Below are positions 27,054 through 34,453 of a stretch of 64,000 nt of DNA, piece by piece. This DNA comes from Ideonella sp. A 288. GTDB taxonomy: Bacteria > Pseudomonadota > Gammaproteobacteria > Burkholderiales > Burkholderiaceae_C. The DNA is taken from contig NZ_MWLO01000123.1 in assembly GCF_002198735.1 (NCBI RefSeq), positions 175,262-239,261 of the forward strand, read 5' to 3'. The position numbers and the translations under genes are program-made. Numbering within the stretch: position 1 is the first letter of the stretch; every line of letters starts with the position of its first letter. The notes beneath the pieces were generated by a model. It made no database searches. It was given only the letters and a program-made list of their open reading frames with translations, and was not told the DNA's origin.

Positions 27054-28217
27054 TCAGTGGACGGAGAGTTCGAGCCGCAGCGGGCTGCGGAAGGTGGACG
27101 ACGGCATCCACGCCAGTTGCTGTTCGGCGCGATGGTACTCGGGCACCACCCGGTGGAACTCGTCGAAGGCCAGCTTCACCGACAGCCGGGCGATGGCCGT
27201 GCCCAGGCAGGCGTGAACGCCGCCGCCGAAGCCGAGATGCCCGCGGGGTTTGCGGCCGATGTCGTAGACGTCCGGGTTCGGGTACTGGCGTTCGTCGCGG
27301 TTGCCCGAGCCGTAAGCCAGGCAGACGAAGTCGCCGGCGCGCATGGTCTGGCCGTGCAGGGTCACGTCGCGCTGCAGGCAGCGCCGGAAGCGCTGAGCCG
27401 AGGTGTTGAAGCGCAGCGACTCTTCCACCGCATCCACCAGCAGTGCCGGGTTGGCGACACATTGGCGTCGCGCATCGGCCTGCTCGGCCATGTTGACCGC
27501 AAACATGGCCATGAAGCCGCCCAGCGACTCGATGCCCGCCATGATCAGCGTGGTGGTGGTCAGCAGCACCTCGCGCTCGTCGAGCCGGTCGCCGTCGATC
27601 TCGGCCATGCTGAAGTGCGAGATCAGGTCGTTCAGCGGCCGCGCGCGGCGCTCGGCGATCACGCCAGCGGCGTAGTCCTGCATCCACTGGTAGGCCGCAA
27701 TGTGCTCCGGCCCCTTGGCGCGAGTGACCGGATCGCTCTGCACCATCAGCACGGCCTGGTCGCGCACCTTCTGCTCATCGCCGAGCGGCAGCCCCAGGGC
27801 GGCGAACAACACCCGCACCGTGAACTTGGACGAGAACTCGGTGATGAAATCGAAGCGCTCGCGGCCCTGCAGGGCCTGCGCGGTGGTGCGGGCGATGTCG
27901 CGGATGGGCTCGGTCAGGCTCTCGAGGTTGCGCTTCATGAACGCATGCTGGATGAGCCCGCGCAGGCGGTCGTGCCGCGGGGGGTCGGTGGTGCCCAGGG
28001 TGGCCCCCGCGCGATTCGGCAACTCGGTCATCAGGTTGCCCTTGGCCGACGAGTAAGTCTGCCAGTCCTGCCCCGCGCCGACGATGTCGGCGTAGCGCGA
28101 GAGGATCCACATCTGCGCCTCCTCGCTCCAGAAGCAGGGATGCTCGTCGCGCAGCACGCGGTAAAAGGGGAAGGGGTCGGCGTCGACGGCCGGTGAGTAG
28201 GGATCGAAGCGGAACAT
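27054..28217 (-). CDS. Cytochrome P450, probable aromatic O-demethylase/monooxygenase
   Basis: The product is 387 aa, a soluble bacterial-length P450. The haem site is GFGGGVHACLGTAIAR with Cys337 as ligand. The K-helix ExxR is Glu266/Arg269 in VEESLRF. The I-helix reads IMAGIESLGG, where the normally conserved acid-Thr pair is Glu230-Ser231. AGGAG precedes the ATG at 28217. The operon order P450-ferredoxin-reductase and the neighbouring protocatechuate and ferulate genes suggest oxidative O-demethylation or hydroxylation of a lignin-type aromatic acid, releasing formaldehyde if demethylating. The exact substrate is inferred only. It diverges from an AraC regulator. Confidence 0.88.
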   Translation of the reverse strand: MFRFDPYSPAVDADPFPFYRVLRDEHPCFWSEEAQMWILSRYADIVGAGQDWQTYSSAKGNLMTELPNRAGATLGTTDPPRHDRLRGLIQHAFMKRNLESLTEPIRDIARTTAQALQGRERFDFITEFSSKFTVRVLFAALGLPLGDEQKVRDQAVLMVQSDPVTRAKGPEHIAAYQWMQDYAAGVIAERRARPLNDLISHFSMAEIDGDRLDEREVLLTTTTLIMAGIESLGGFMAMFAVNMAEQADARRQCVANPALLVDAVEESLRFNTSAQRFRRCLQRDVTLHGQTMRAGDFVCLAYGSGNRDERQYPNPDVYDIGRKPRGHLGFGGGVHACLGTAIARLSVKLAFDEFHRVVPEYHRAEQQLAWMPSSTFRSPLRLELSVH

Positions 28218-28339
28218 CGGTGGTCTCCTGGGGTGGCGCGGTCTGTGTCGACCCTGTGTGCCGGACTCTAAGGGTCACCTCCGGCTTTGGCAGTGGACAA
28301 AATGCCCCGAGAACTTGCACTTTTCGGGAAGAATCGGGC
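28218..28339. promoter_or_regulatory. Divergent P450/AraC promoter region
   Basis: This 122-bp gap separates the leftward P450 operon from the rightward araC-type gene and so must hold both promoters. Near its right end, TGCCCCGA and, about 25 bases later, TCGGGCA form an imperfect inverted repeat adjoining the AraC start. The TTTTCGGGAAGAATCGGGC stretch also contains a short direct repeat of TCGGG. These are candidate activator sites; no strong -10 hexamer is obvious. Confidence 0.42.
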
Positions 28340-29275
28340 ATGCCCAAGCACAGCACACCGGGCCGCAGATCCGCCAGGTCCGCCACGGCCAGCCCTGCCA
28401 CGATCCCGGCATTCGGCCTCTACGGCGAGGCCGTGGCCGCCGCCGGCGACACCTTGCATGTCGAAAGCCTGCAATCGCGCAGCCGCCTGTACCGCTGGGA
28501 GATCGAGGCCCACGTGCACCAAGGCCTGCACCAGGTGCTGTGGCTGCGCTCGGGCTCGGCAGCGGTGACGCTGGACACCGACCGCCAAGCGTGCAGCGGC
28601 CCGGCGCTCATAGCCATTCCACCGGGTGTCGTCCATGCCTACCGCTTTGAGCCCGACAGCGAGGGCATGGTCCTCACACTGAGCCCGCGCGCGATGCTCG
28701 AGGGCGGCCAGGACCTCATCGGCGGTGCGCTGCGCAGCCTGTTCGCATCACCGCGCGTGGTGCCGCTGTCCGCCGAGGAGGCCCGGCGCATCGACGGCCT
28801 GTTCGAACCGCTGGCGCAGGAGTTTGCGTCGCCGGGTTCGGCCGGTTCGCCGGTGGCCCTGTGGCTGGCCCGGGCGCTGGTGTGGAGACTTGCACAAACC
28901 ACGGCCCAGCACGACCAGGCAAACGGTGCCGTCGGCCGCGGACAGCAACTGCTGTTCACGCGCTTCCTGGAACTCGTCGAGGCGCATTACGCCGAGCACT
29001 GGCCGATGGCCCGCTATGCCAGCCGCCTGGGCCTGACACCCGAGCGCCTGAACCGCCTGGCGAGGGCCGAATCGGCGCGAAGCGCGCTCGATCTGGTGCA
29101 CGACCGCGTGGCCCGCGAGGCCTGCCGACGGCTGGTCTACATCGCCGCGCCCATCTCCCAGGTGGCCTTCGAACTGGGCTACGACGACCCGGCCTACTTC
29201 TGCCGGTTCTTCAAGCGCAGGCTCGGCGTCAGCCCGCGGGAGTTCCGCCTACAGGCCGGGGCCTCGAGCGTCTGA
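28340..29275 (+). CDS. AraC-family transcriptional regulator
   Basis: The product is 311 aa from the ATG at 28340. The N-terminal cupin-like sensing domain includes WEIEAHVHQGLHQVLWLRSG and IPPGVVHAYRFEP. The C-terminal double helix-turn-helix ends in ISQVAFELGYDDPAYFCRFFKRRLGVSPREFR, the classical AraC signature. The domain order resembles the PobR/HpaA type regulators of aromatic acid catabolism. Divergence from the P450 operon suggests it activates that operon in response to an aromatic substrate. Its 3' end overlaps the convergent LysR gene by 27 bp. Confidence 0.86.
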   Translation: MPKHSTPGRRSARSATASPATIPAFGLYGEAVAAAGDTLHVESLQSRSRLYRWEIEAHVHQGLHQVLWLRSGSAAVTLDTDRQACSGPALIAIPPGVVHAYRFEPDSEGMVLTLSPRAMLEGGQDLIGGALRSLFASPRVVPLSAEEARRIDGLFEPLAQEFASPGSAGSPVALWLARALVWRLAQTTAQHDQANGAVGRGQQLLFTRFLELVEAHYAEHWPMARYASRLGLTPERLNRLARAESARSALDLVHDRVAREACRRLVYIAAPISQVAFELGYDDPAYFCRFFKRRLGVSPREFRLQAGASSV

Positions 29276-30190
29276 GGATTCATCGGCCGCCTGCAGTGCC
29301 GGCTTCACCGCCGCTTCGACCTGGCGGCGCAGCCACAGGTGCATCGCGTCGTCCTGGTGCCGCACGTGCCAGATCAGGTACATGGGCATGCGCGGGCAGG
29401 GCACGGGCACGGGCACCGCGGCCAGGCCGCGCATCAGGCCGGCGCGCAGCAGGCTGGGGGCCGTGGCCAGCAGGTCACTGCCGCGCAGGAAGGGCGGCAC
29501 GCCGGCGAACCCGGGCACGCTGGCCACCATGCGGCGGTGGATGCCCCGCGAGGCCAGCACCTGGTCGAGGTCGAGTTGGCGGCGCGGCTCGTAGACCACG
29601 GTCACGTGATCGGCGGACAGGTAGGCGGCGCGGTCGCGCGGCGGGTCGCGCCGGGACGCGTCGTAGAACACCAGGTAGCGATCGTCGAACAGGCGCTTGT
29701 GTTTCAGGTCGGCCGCCTCCGGCGGGCGCGGCGAGATGACCAGCTGGCAATGGCCGTCGCGAAGCATCTCGGGCGTGGGGGCACCTGACGGGATCACGCG
29801 CAGGGTGAGCCCCGGTGCCTGCTGCCGCGCGCGCTGGAGCACCAATGGCAGCAGCAGGTCGCGTTGCAGGTCGTTGGCGGCGATGGTCACCGACATCGAC
29901 AGGGTGCCCGGGTCGAAGCCGCCGGTGGTGGCGAACGCCCGCATGTCGTCCAGCAGCAGGCGTGCACGCTGCGCCAGCGCCTCGGCCCGAGCGGTGGCCA
30001 CGATGCCGCGGCCGGAGCGCACGAACAGCGGGTCGCCGACGATGACGCGCAGCTTGTCCAGCAGGTGACTGACGGCCGACTGCGTGACACCGAGCCGGTG
30101 CGCCGCGCGGGTGACCGACTGCTCCTCGTAAACCGCCAGCAGCAGTTGCAGTAGGCGCCCGTCCAAGTCTGAATGATCGAATCGGCTCAT
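29249..30190 (-). CDS. LysR-family regulator of the second ligAB pair
   Basis: The product is 313 aa from the ATG at 30190. Its winged helix (LDGRLLQLLLAVYEEQSVTRAA, then VTQSAVSHLLDKLR) is of the NodD/PcpR-like LysR branch. The effector domain follows from about residue 95 (MSVTIAANDLQRDLLLPLVL). It diverges from the second ligA gene across 90 bp, the standard arrangement for a LysR protein controlling its neighbour. The last 27 bp overlap the end of the convergent AraC gene. The inducer is unknown; a protocatechuate- or gallate-like phenolic is a reasonable guess. Confidence 0.83.
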   Translation of the reverse strand: MSRFDHSDLDGRLLQLLLAVYEEQSVTRAAHRLGVTQSAVSHLLDKLRVIVGDPLFVRSGRGIVATARAEALAQRARLLLDDMRAFATTGGFDPGTLSMSVTIAANDLQRDLLLPLVLQRARQQAPGLTLRVIPSGAPTPEMLRDGHCQLVISPRPPEAADLKHKRLFDDRYLVFYDASRRDPPRDRAAYLSADHVTVVYEPRRQLDLDQVLASRGIHRRMVASVPGFAGVPPFLRGSDLLATAPSLLRAGLMRGLAAVPVPVPCPRMPMYLIWHVRHQDDAMHLWLRRQVEAAVKPALQAADESSDARGPGL

Positions 30191-30280
30191 GTGACAAATC
30201 AGTGGATGGGGCTTTTTCTGAATCATGCACCACTGAACAATCCACGTCACACCCCAGCGGCAGCACTGAAGGAGAGCCAG
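30191..30280. promoter_or_regulatory. Divergent LysR/ligA2 control region with CAGTGG...CCACTG inverted repeat
   Basis: The 90-bp gap holds an inverted repeat with arms CAGTGG (30200-30205) and CCACTG (30230-30235), separated by 24 bases that include an unusual T-run (GCTTTTTCTG). GGAGAG at its right end is the ribosome site for ligA2. The repeat spans the likely regulator-binding site, but its role is inferred. Confidence 0.45.
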
Positions 30281-30634
30281 ATGCGACCGACCCAGGACCG
30301 ACCCAGGATCCCCGGCACGACCATCTTCGACGGCGTGCAGGCCCGCAAGGGCTACGCGCTGAACAAGATGTGTTATTCGTTCAACGAAGCCCGCAACCGC
30401 GACGCCTTCCTCGCCGATGAGGACGCCTACTGCGCCAGGTTCGGCCTGAACGCGCAGCAGCGCGACGCGATCCGGCAACGCAACGTGCTGCAGCTGATCG
30501 CGGCCGGAGGCAACGCCTACTACCTGGCGAAGTTCGCCGGCATCTTCCACCTCGACATGCAGGACATCGGTGCGCAGCAGACCGGCATGACGAAGGACGA
30601 GTTCAAGGCCAAGCTGCTGGCCGCCCGCGGCTGA
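30281..30634 (+). CDS. LigA-like dioxygenase small subunit, second copy
   Basis: The product is 117 aa. It shares the LigA pattern with the copy at 21215: IPGTTIFDGVQARKGYALNKM, then LIAAGGNAYYLAKFAGI and TGMTKDEFKAKLL. It is shorter at the C-terminus and clearly diverged. The ATG at 30281 follows GGAGAG; upstream in-frame codons extend into the LysR gene and are rejected. It pairs with the LigB-like gene 26 bp downstream. The enzyme could be a second protocatechuate 4,5-dioxygenase or act on a related catechol such as gallate or 3-O-methylgallate. Confidence 0.85.
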   Translation: MRPTQDRPRIPGTTIFDGVQARKGYALNKMCYSFNEARNRDAFLADEDAYCARFGLNAQQRDAIRQRNVLQLIAAGGNAYYLAKFAGIFHLDMQDIGAQQTGMTKDEFKAKLLAARG

Positions 30635-30660
30635 ACCCCTCGCTGGAAGGAACACCCCAC

Positions 30661-31497
30661 ATGGCCAGGATCATCGGTGGTATCACCACCTCGCACGTGC
30701 CCGCCATCGGCGGCGCGATCGCCAAGGGTCTGCAGAACGACCCCTACTGGAAGCCCTTCTTCGACGGCTTCATCCCCATCCGGCACTGGCTGTCGGAAAC
30801 CCGGCCCGACGTGGTGGTCGTGCTGTACAACGACCACGGCCTGAACTTCTTCCTCGACAAGATGCCCACCTTCGCGGTGGGCGCGGCACCGCAGTACACC
30901 AATGCCGACGAGGGCTGGGGCATCCCGACGGTGCCGCCGTTCACCGGCGACACCGAGCTGTCATGGCACCTGATCGAATCGCTGGTGGCCGACGAGTTCG
31001 ATCTGACCACCTGCCAGGAGATGACGGTCGACCATGCGTTCACGCTGCCCATGGCCCTGCTGTGGCCCGATCAGGCCTGGCCGGTGAAGGTGGTGCCGGT
31101 GTGCATCAACACCGTGCAGGCGCCGCTGCCGAGCGCGAAGCGCTGCCACCGTCTGGGTGAGGCGATCGGTCGTGCAGTGTCCCGCTGGGCGGGCGACGAG
31201 AAGGTGCTGGTGCTCGGCACCGGGGGCCTGTCTCACCAGCTCGACGGCGAGCGCGCCGGCTTCATCAACAAGGACTTCGACCTGAAGTTCATGGACAGCA
31301 TGGTGAGCGACCCGACCTGGGCCACGCAATTCGACACCTACCAATTGGTGGAGCAGGCCGGCACCCAGGGCGTGGAGCTGCTGATGTGGCTGGCCACGCG
31401 CGGCGCGCTCGGCCCCAGCGTGCGCGCACTGCACAGCAACTACCACATCCCGATATCGAACACGGCCTCCGGCCTGATGCTGCTGGAGCCCGTCTGA
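30661..31497 (+). CDS. LigB-like extradiol dioxygenase catalytic subunit, second copy
   Basis: The product is 278 aa. Class III extradiol features are intact: TSHVPAIGG with His12, VVLYNDHGLNFF, EMTVDHAFTLPMALL, GTGGLSHQLDGERAG and QGVELLMWLATRGAL. It is homologous to LigB at 21613, but residues around the second ligand differ (DHGLNFF against DHATAFS), which suggests a different substrate preference. It is preceded by GGAAGGAACA and is the second gene of a LysR-controlled pair. It converges with the feruloyl-CoA synthetase gene ten bases downstream. Confidence 0.87.
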   Translation: MARIIGGITTSHVPAIGGAIAKGLQNDPYWKPFFDGFIPIRHWLSETRPDVVVVLYNDHGLNFFLDKMPTFAVGAAPQYTNADEGWGIPTVPPFTGDTELSWHLIESLVADEFDLTTCQEMTVDHAFTLPMALLWPDQAWPVKVVPVCINTVQAPLPSAKRCHRLGEAIGRAVSRWAGDEKVLVLGTGGLSHQLDGERAGFINKDFDLKFMDSMVSDPTWATQFDTYQLVEQAGTQGVELLMWLATRGALGPSVRALHSNYHIPISNTASGLMLLEPV

Positions 31498-31507
31498 TCG
31501 GCCAGCC

Positions 31508-33307
31508 TCACACCCGCACCGTGCGGGTGTCGGGCACATTGCTGTACAGGGCGATCACATCGCCGTTGCGGCGCCTCAGCACCGCGCCCTGGTTGATGTA
31601 GCCCTTGTCGGTGATCTCGCCGGCATCGGCACTGGGCGGCTCATCGAGCACCCGGGCGCGCGTCGGCGCCTGCGACGAGCCGCCGCCTTCCTGCCGCATC
31701 GCGACCAGCGCCTCGCGCACGCGCTCGCCCAGGGCCTGCGTCGACAGCTCGCGTGCGGCGGGGCTGGGGAAGACCAGCAAACCCACCTCCTCGCGGTCGT
31801 GGCCGGTGACCACCACGTCGGCAGCCAGCGGCGTCAGCGCGGTCACCGCGCGCACGCGCAGCGTGCCCACCGACACCCAGGTGCCGCTCATCAGCTTGAA
31901 GTCCTCGGCCACCCGGCCGTCGAAGGCCACGCCGCGTTCGGGCCGCTGCGGATCGACCAGCCGTCCCGCATCACCGATCAGGTAGTAGCCTTCGTCGTCG
32001 AAGGCCTTGGCGGTGAGCTCCGGCGCATTGCGATAACCCGGAAAGACGTTGGGGCCACGCACCCGCAGCTCCAGCTTGCCGGCATTGGGCACGAACTTCA
32101 GGTCGACCCCCGGCAGCGGGCCGCCGATGCAGCCGGCGCGTTCGATCTGCCAGTAGACGGACGTCAGGGCAGGGGAGGTCTCGGTCGATCCCCAGGCCGA
32201 GGTGAACCACACCGGGCGTTGCCGGACACGCCGAGCCACCCCTTCGAGCCGCTCCCACAGGCTTTGCGGCAGCGCCGCGCCGGCATAGAACAGGCCCTCC
32301 AGGCGATCGAAGAAGTCGCGCGCGAACCTCTCGTCCTGCTCCAGGTAGGGCAGCAGCATGTCGAATCCGCGGGGCACGTTGAAATGGAAGTTCGGCTTGA
32401 CCTCGCGGAGGTTGTGCACCGTCTTCTCGATCAGCCCGGGGGCGGGCCGTCCCTCGTCCACATACAAGGTGCCACCATGAGCCAGCACCATGTTGAAGTT
32501 GTGGTTCCCGCCGAACGTGTGGCTCCAGGGCAGCCACTCGAGCAGCGTGAGCCGGTGGCGATTGAGGAAGGGCCACACCTGCGAGATCTGCTGCTGGTTG
32601 GCCGTCAGCATGCGGTGCGTGTTGATCACGGCCTTGGGCAGCCCGGTGGAGCCACTGGTCAACAGGTACTTCGCGTGGTCGTCGGGCCGCACCCGGTGGT
32701 ACACGTCCAGGACGGCCGGCGTTTCGTCGGCCTCGAGCAGGTCGGTGAAGGCCACGGCGCCCGCCTGCGCCTGTGCGCCGGCACTGAACACCCGTGGTGT
32801 CGAGCCAGCCCAGGTCGACATCGCCGGGCCATAGACCGCCGAATCGGCCGCGTACACGAGCGCCGGCTCGAGAGCGTCCAACATGCCGTGGACCTTGGTG
32901 TAGTCCTTGGTCAGACGGCAATAGGCGCTGGAGATGGTGCACACCGGCCGCCCGACGTGCATGCTGCCCAGCAGCAGCAGCGCATGATCGACCGAGTTGT
33001 CGCTGAGCACGACCACCGGGCGCCCCGGCGGCAGGCGCATGTCCAGCAGCGATTGCGCGATCCGCCCCACCAGGCGACGCGTCTCTCGGTAGGTCAGGCG
33101 GCGCCAGGCACCGCTCGCATCGCGCTCGGCAATGAAATCCAGGTCCGGTGTCGTCACCGCCCAGTGTTCGAGCCAGGCGCCGACGCATCGGGCGTAGGGC
33201 TGGAGCGGCTCTGGGTGGCGCAGGACGAATGCGCCTTCCGGGCGATCCTCGCGCACGGCGGCAGGTGGCGCCAGTGCGGCGGCGTCGCTGAACAAATGCT
33301 GGCTCAT
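31508..33307 (-). CDS. fcs: Feruloyl-CoA synthetase-like acyl-CoA ligase
   Basis: The product is 599 aa of the ANL (AMP-forming acyl-CoA ligase) family. Visible motifs are the P-loop LLTSGSTGLPKAV, LPWSHTFGGNHNF, WGSTETSPA and the adenylate-binding YLIGDAGRL followed by FDGRVAEDFKLMSGTWVSVG. Length and this last motif resemble the feruloyl-CoA synthase group, which activates hydroxycinnamates before side-chain removal to vanillin. A FCHL/Ech hydratase-lyase and vanillin dehydrogenase are not in the window. AGGAGA precedes the ATG at 33307. The exact acid substrate is inferred from family resemblance and context. Confidence 0.78.
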   Translation of the reverse strand: MSQHLFSDAAALAPPAAVREDRPEGAFVLRHPEPLQPYARCVGAWLEHWAVTTPDLDFIAERDASGAWRRLTYRETRRLVGRIAQSLLDMRLPPGRPVVVLSDNSVDHALLLLGSMHVGRPVCTISSAYCRLTKDYTKVHGMLDALEPALVYAADSAVYGPAMSTWAGSTPRVFSAGAQAQAGAVAFTDLLEADETPAVLDVYHRVRPDDHAKYLLTSGSTGLPKAVINTHRMLTANQQQISQVWPFLNRHRLTLLEWLPWSHTFGGNHNFNMVLAHGGTLYVDEGRPAPGLIEKTVHNLREVKPNFHFNVPRGFDMLLPYLEQDERFARDFFDRLEGLFYAGAALPQSLWERLEGVARRVRQRPVWFTSAWGSTETSPALTSVYWQIERAGCIGGPLPGVDLKFVPNAGKLELRVRGPNVFPGYRNAPELTAKAFDDEGYYLIGDAGRLVDPQRPERGVAFDGRVAEDFKLMSGTWVSVGTLRVRAVTALTPLAADVVVTGHDREEVGLLVFPSPAARELSTQALGERVREALVAMRQEGGGSSQAPTRARVLDEPPSADAGEITDKGYINQGAVLRRRNGDVIALYSNVPDTRTVRV

Positions 33308-33411
33308 CGGACGGTCTCCTAGTGCGGCCTTCGTGGAGGCCGTTCACCAGCGATTCTGCGCGAGCCGTTCGCGCGGTCCGAGGATAACCGGCGCCCGTAG
33401 GGCGCCCAGTG

Positions 33412-33648
33412 TCACTTCTTGGTCAGTTCGGCCTCTGCGTCCTTGCAGGTCGGCGAGCACACGAACTGGGCCTTGCCCAGCAGGCGGCGGGACTTCAAGG
33501 CGCTGCGGGGCCTGTGCTTGCCGCACAGGAAGCACGACATGGTGGCTGCGCCAAATGCCCCGGCGGCCGTGAAGGGCGAGCCGGGGGTCTTGCTGCGGTA
33601 ACGCAGTCCGTCGGCATCGATCGCTGTCTTGGTGTCGGCTTTGGCCAT
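33412..33648 (-). CDS. Small zinc-ribbon-like protein of unknown function
   Basis: The product is 78 aa. It has a Cys pair CFLCGK (about residues 39-42) and, 22 residues later, CSPTC, with basic residues between (KHRPRSALKSRRLLGK). This is a plausible four-Cys zinc site. There is no export signal. The ATG at 33648 is chosen because the residues upstream of it are in an AT-rich, promoter-like stretch. The gene diverges from the response regulator gene. I do not recognise a named family. Confidence 0.6.
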   Translation of the reverse strand: MAKADTKTAIDADGLRYRSKTPGSPFTAAGAFGAATMSCFLCGKHRPRSALKSRRLLGKAQFVCSPTCKDAEAELTKK

Positions 33649-33811
33649 GGGGAGGTGCGCGGTATCCAGGTTGGGCTCAATTATGCAACAATCGACAGTA
33701 GTTAACATAATATACATTGTCACGCTTATGGCAGCAGTCAGCAGGTGCGGCGGAGCGCGGACCATGGCGGCGGTTAACATCTTCGAAAGACGGCCGGAAG
33801 CCCACGAACCC
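33649..33811. promoter_or_regulatory. AT-rich divergent promoter region
   Basis: Within otherwise very GC-rich DNA, 33680-33725 is strikingly AT-rich (TTATGCAACA, then GTTAACATAATATACATTG). It contains CATAAT and TATACA, which resemble -10 elements for rightward transcription, and TTGCATAAT on the other strand. It lies between the small zinc-ribbon gene and the response regulator and is the likely shared promoter. An alternative response-regulator start at 33764 would fall inside it. Confidence 0.5.
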
Positions 33812-34453
33812 ATGTCCGAGAAGCGCAAGGTGCTGCTGGTCGATGACCACGAACTGGTCCGTGTCGGCGTCAAGACGATGTACGCCGAGATCCGCGACGT
33901 GCCCATCGAGTGGATCGAGGCCTCGACGCTCCAGGAAGCCATCGCCGCCTATGCCGCACAGCCCGACATCGATGCCGTGCTGCTCGACCTGAACCTCGCC
34001 GACTGCAAGGGCCTGCAGGGCCTGCGACATTTCCTGTTGGCCCACCCCAAGGCACGCGTCGCGGTGTTCAGTGGCACGCAGGACGAGTTCGTCGTTCGCC
34101 AGGCTCGGGCCCTCGGTGCCTCGGGCTATGTTGGCAAGAGCACGATGATGTCCGAGATGCGCGACACCTTGACGGCCCTGCTGTGGCCCGGTGGCGCCAG
34201 CGAGACGCGCGCGCCGTCGTCGGTGTCCAGCAAACTGTTCCCACGCTTTCCGTCGTCGGCGATGTACGACCGCGTCGCCGAACTCGGTCCCAGGCACCTC
34301 GAGATCCTGGAACTCGTTCTGTCTGGTTGCACCAACCAGGAGATCAGTTCGTCAACCGGCCTGTCGCTGGGCACGATCAAGAACTACGTGTCGTCGTTGC
34401 TGCTGGCCCTCGACGTCCGCTCGCGATCGCACCTCATCAGCCTGTTCCGATGA
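33812..34453 (+). CDS. NarL/FixJ-type response regulator
   Basis: The product is 213 aa from the ATG at 33812. The receiver domain shows the acidic pair VDDHE, the phosphoacceptor Asp59 (AVLLDLNLADC), FSGTQD and Lys109 (GYVGKS). The C-terminal LuxR-type helix-turn-helix is present (LGPRHLEILELVLSGCTNQE, then LSLGTIKNYVSSLLLAL). An in-frame ATG at 33764 could add 16 residues; the later start places the VLLVDD strand at the normal distance. The stop overlaps the kinase gene start by four bases, so the pair is coupled. Target genes are unknown; the T6SS operon downstream is one candidate. Confidence 0.85.
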   Translation: MSEKRKVLLVDDHELVRVGVKTMYAEIRDVPIEWIEASTLQEAIAAYAAQPDIDAVLLDLNLADCKGLQGLRHFLLAHPKARVAVFSGTQDEFVVRQARALGASGYVGKSTMMSEMRDTLTALLWPGGASETRAPSSVSSKLFPRFPSSAMYDRVAELGPRHLEILELVLSGCTNQEISSSTGLSLGTIKNYVSSLLLALDVRSRSHLISLFR

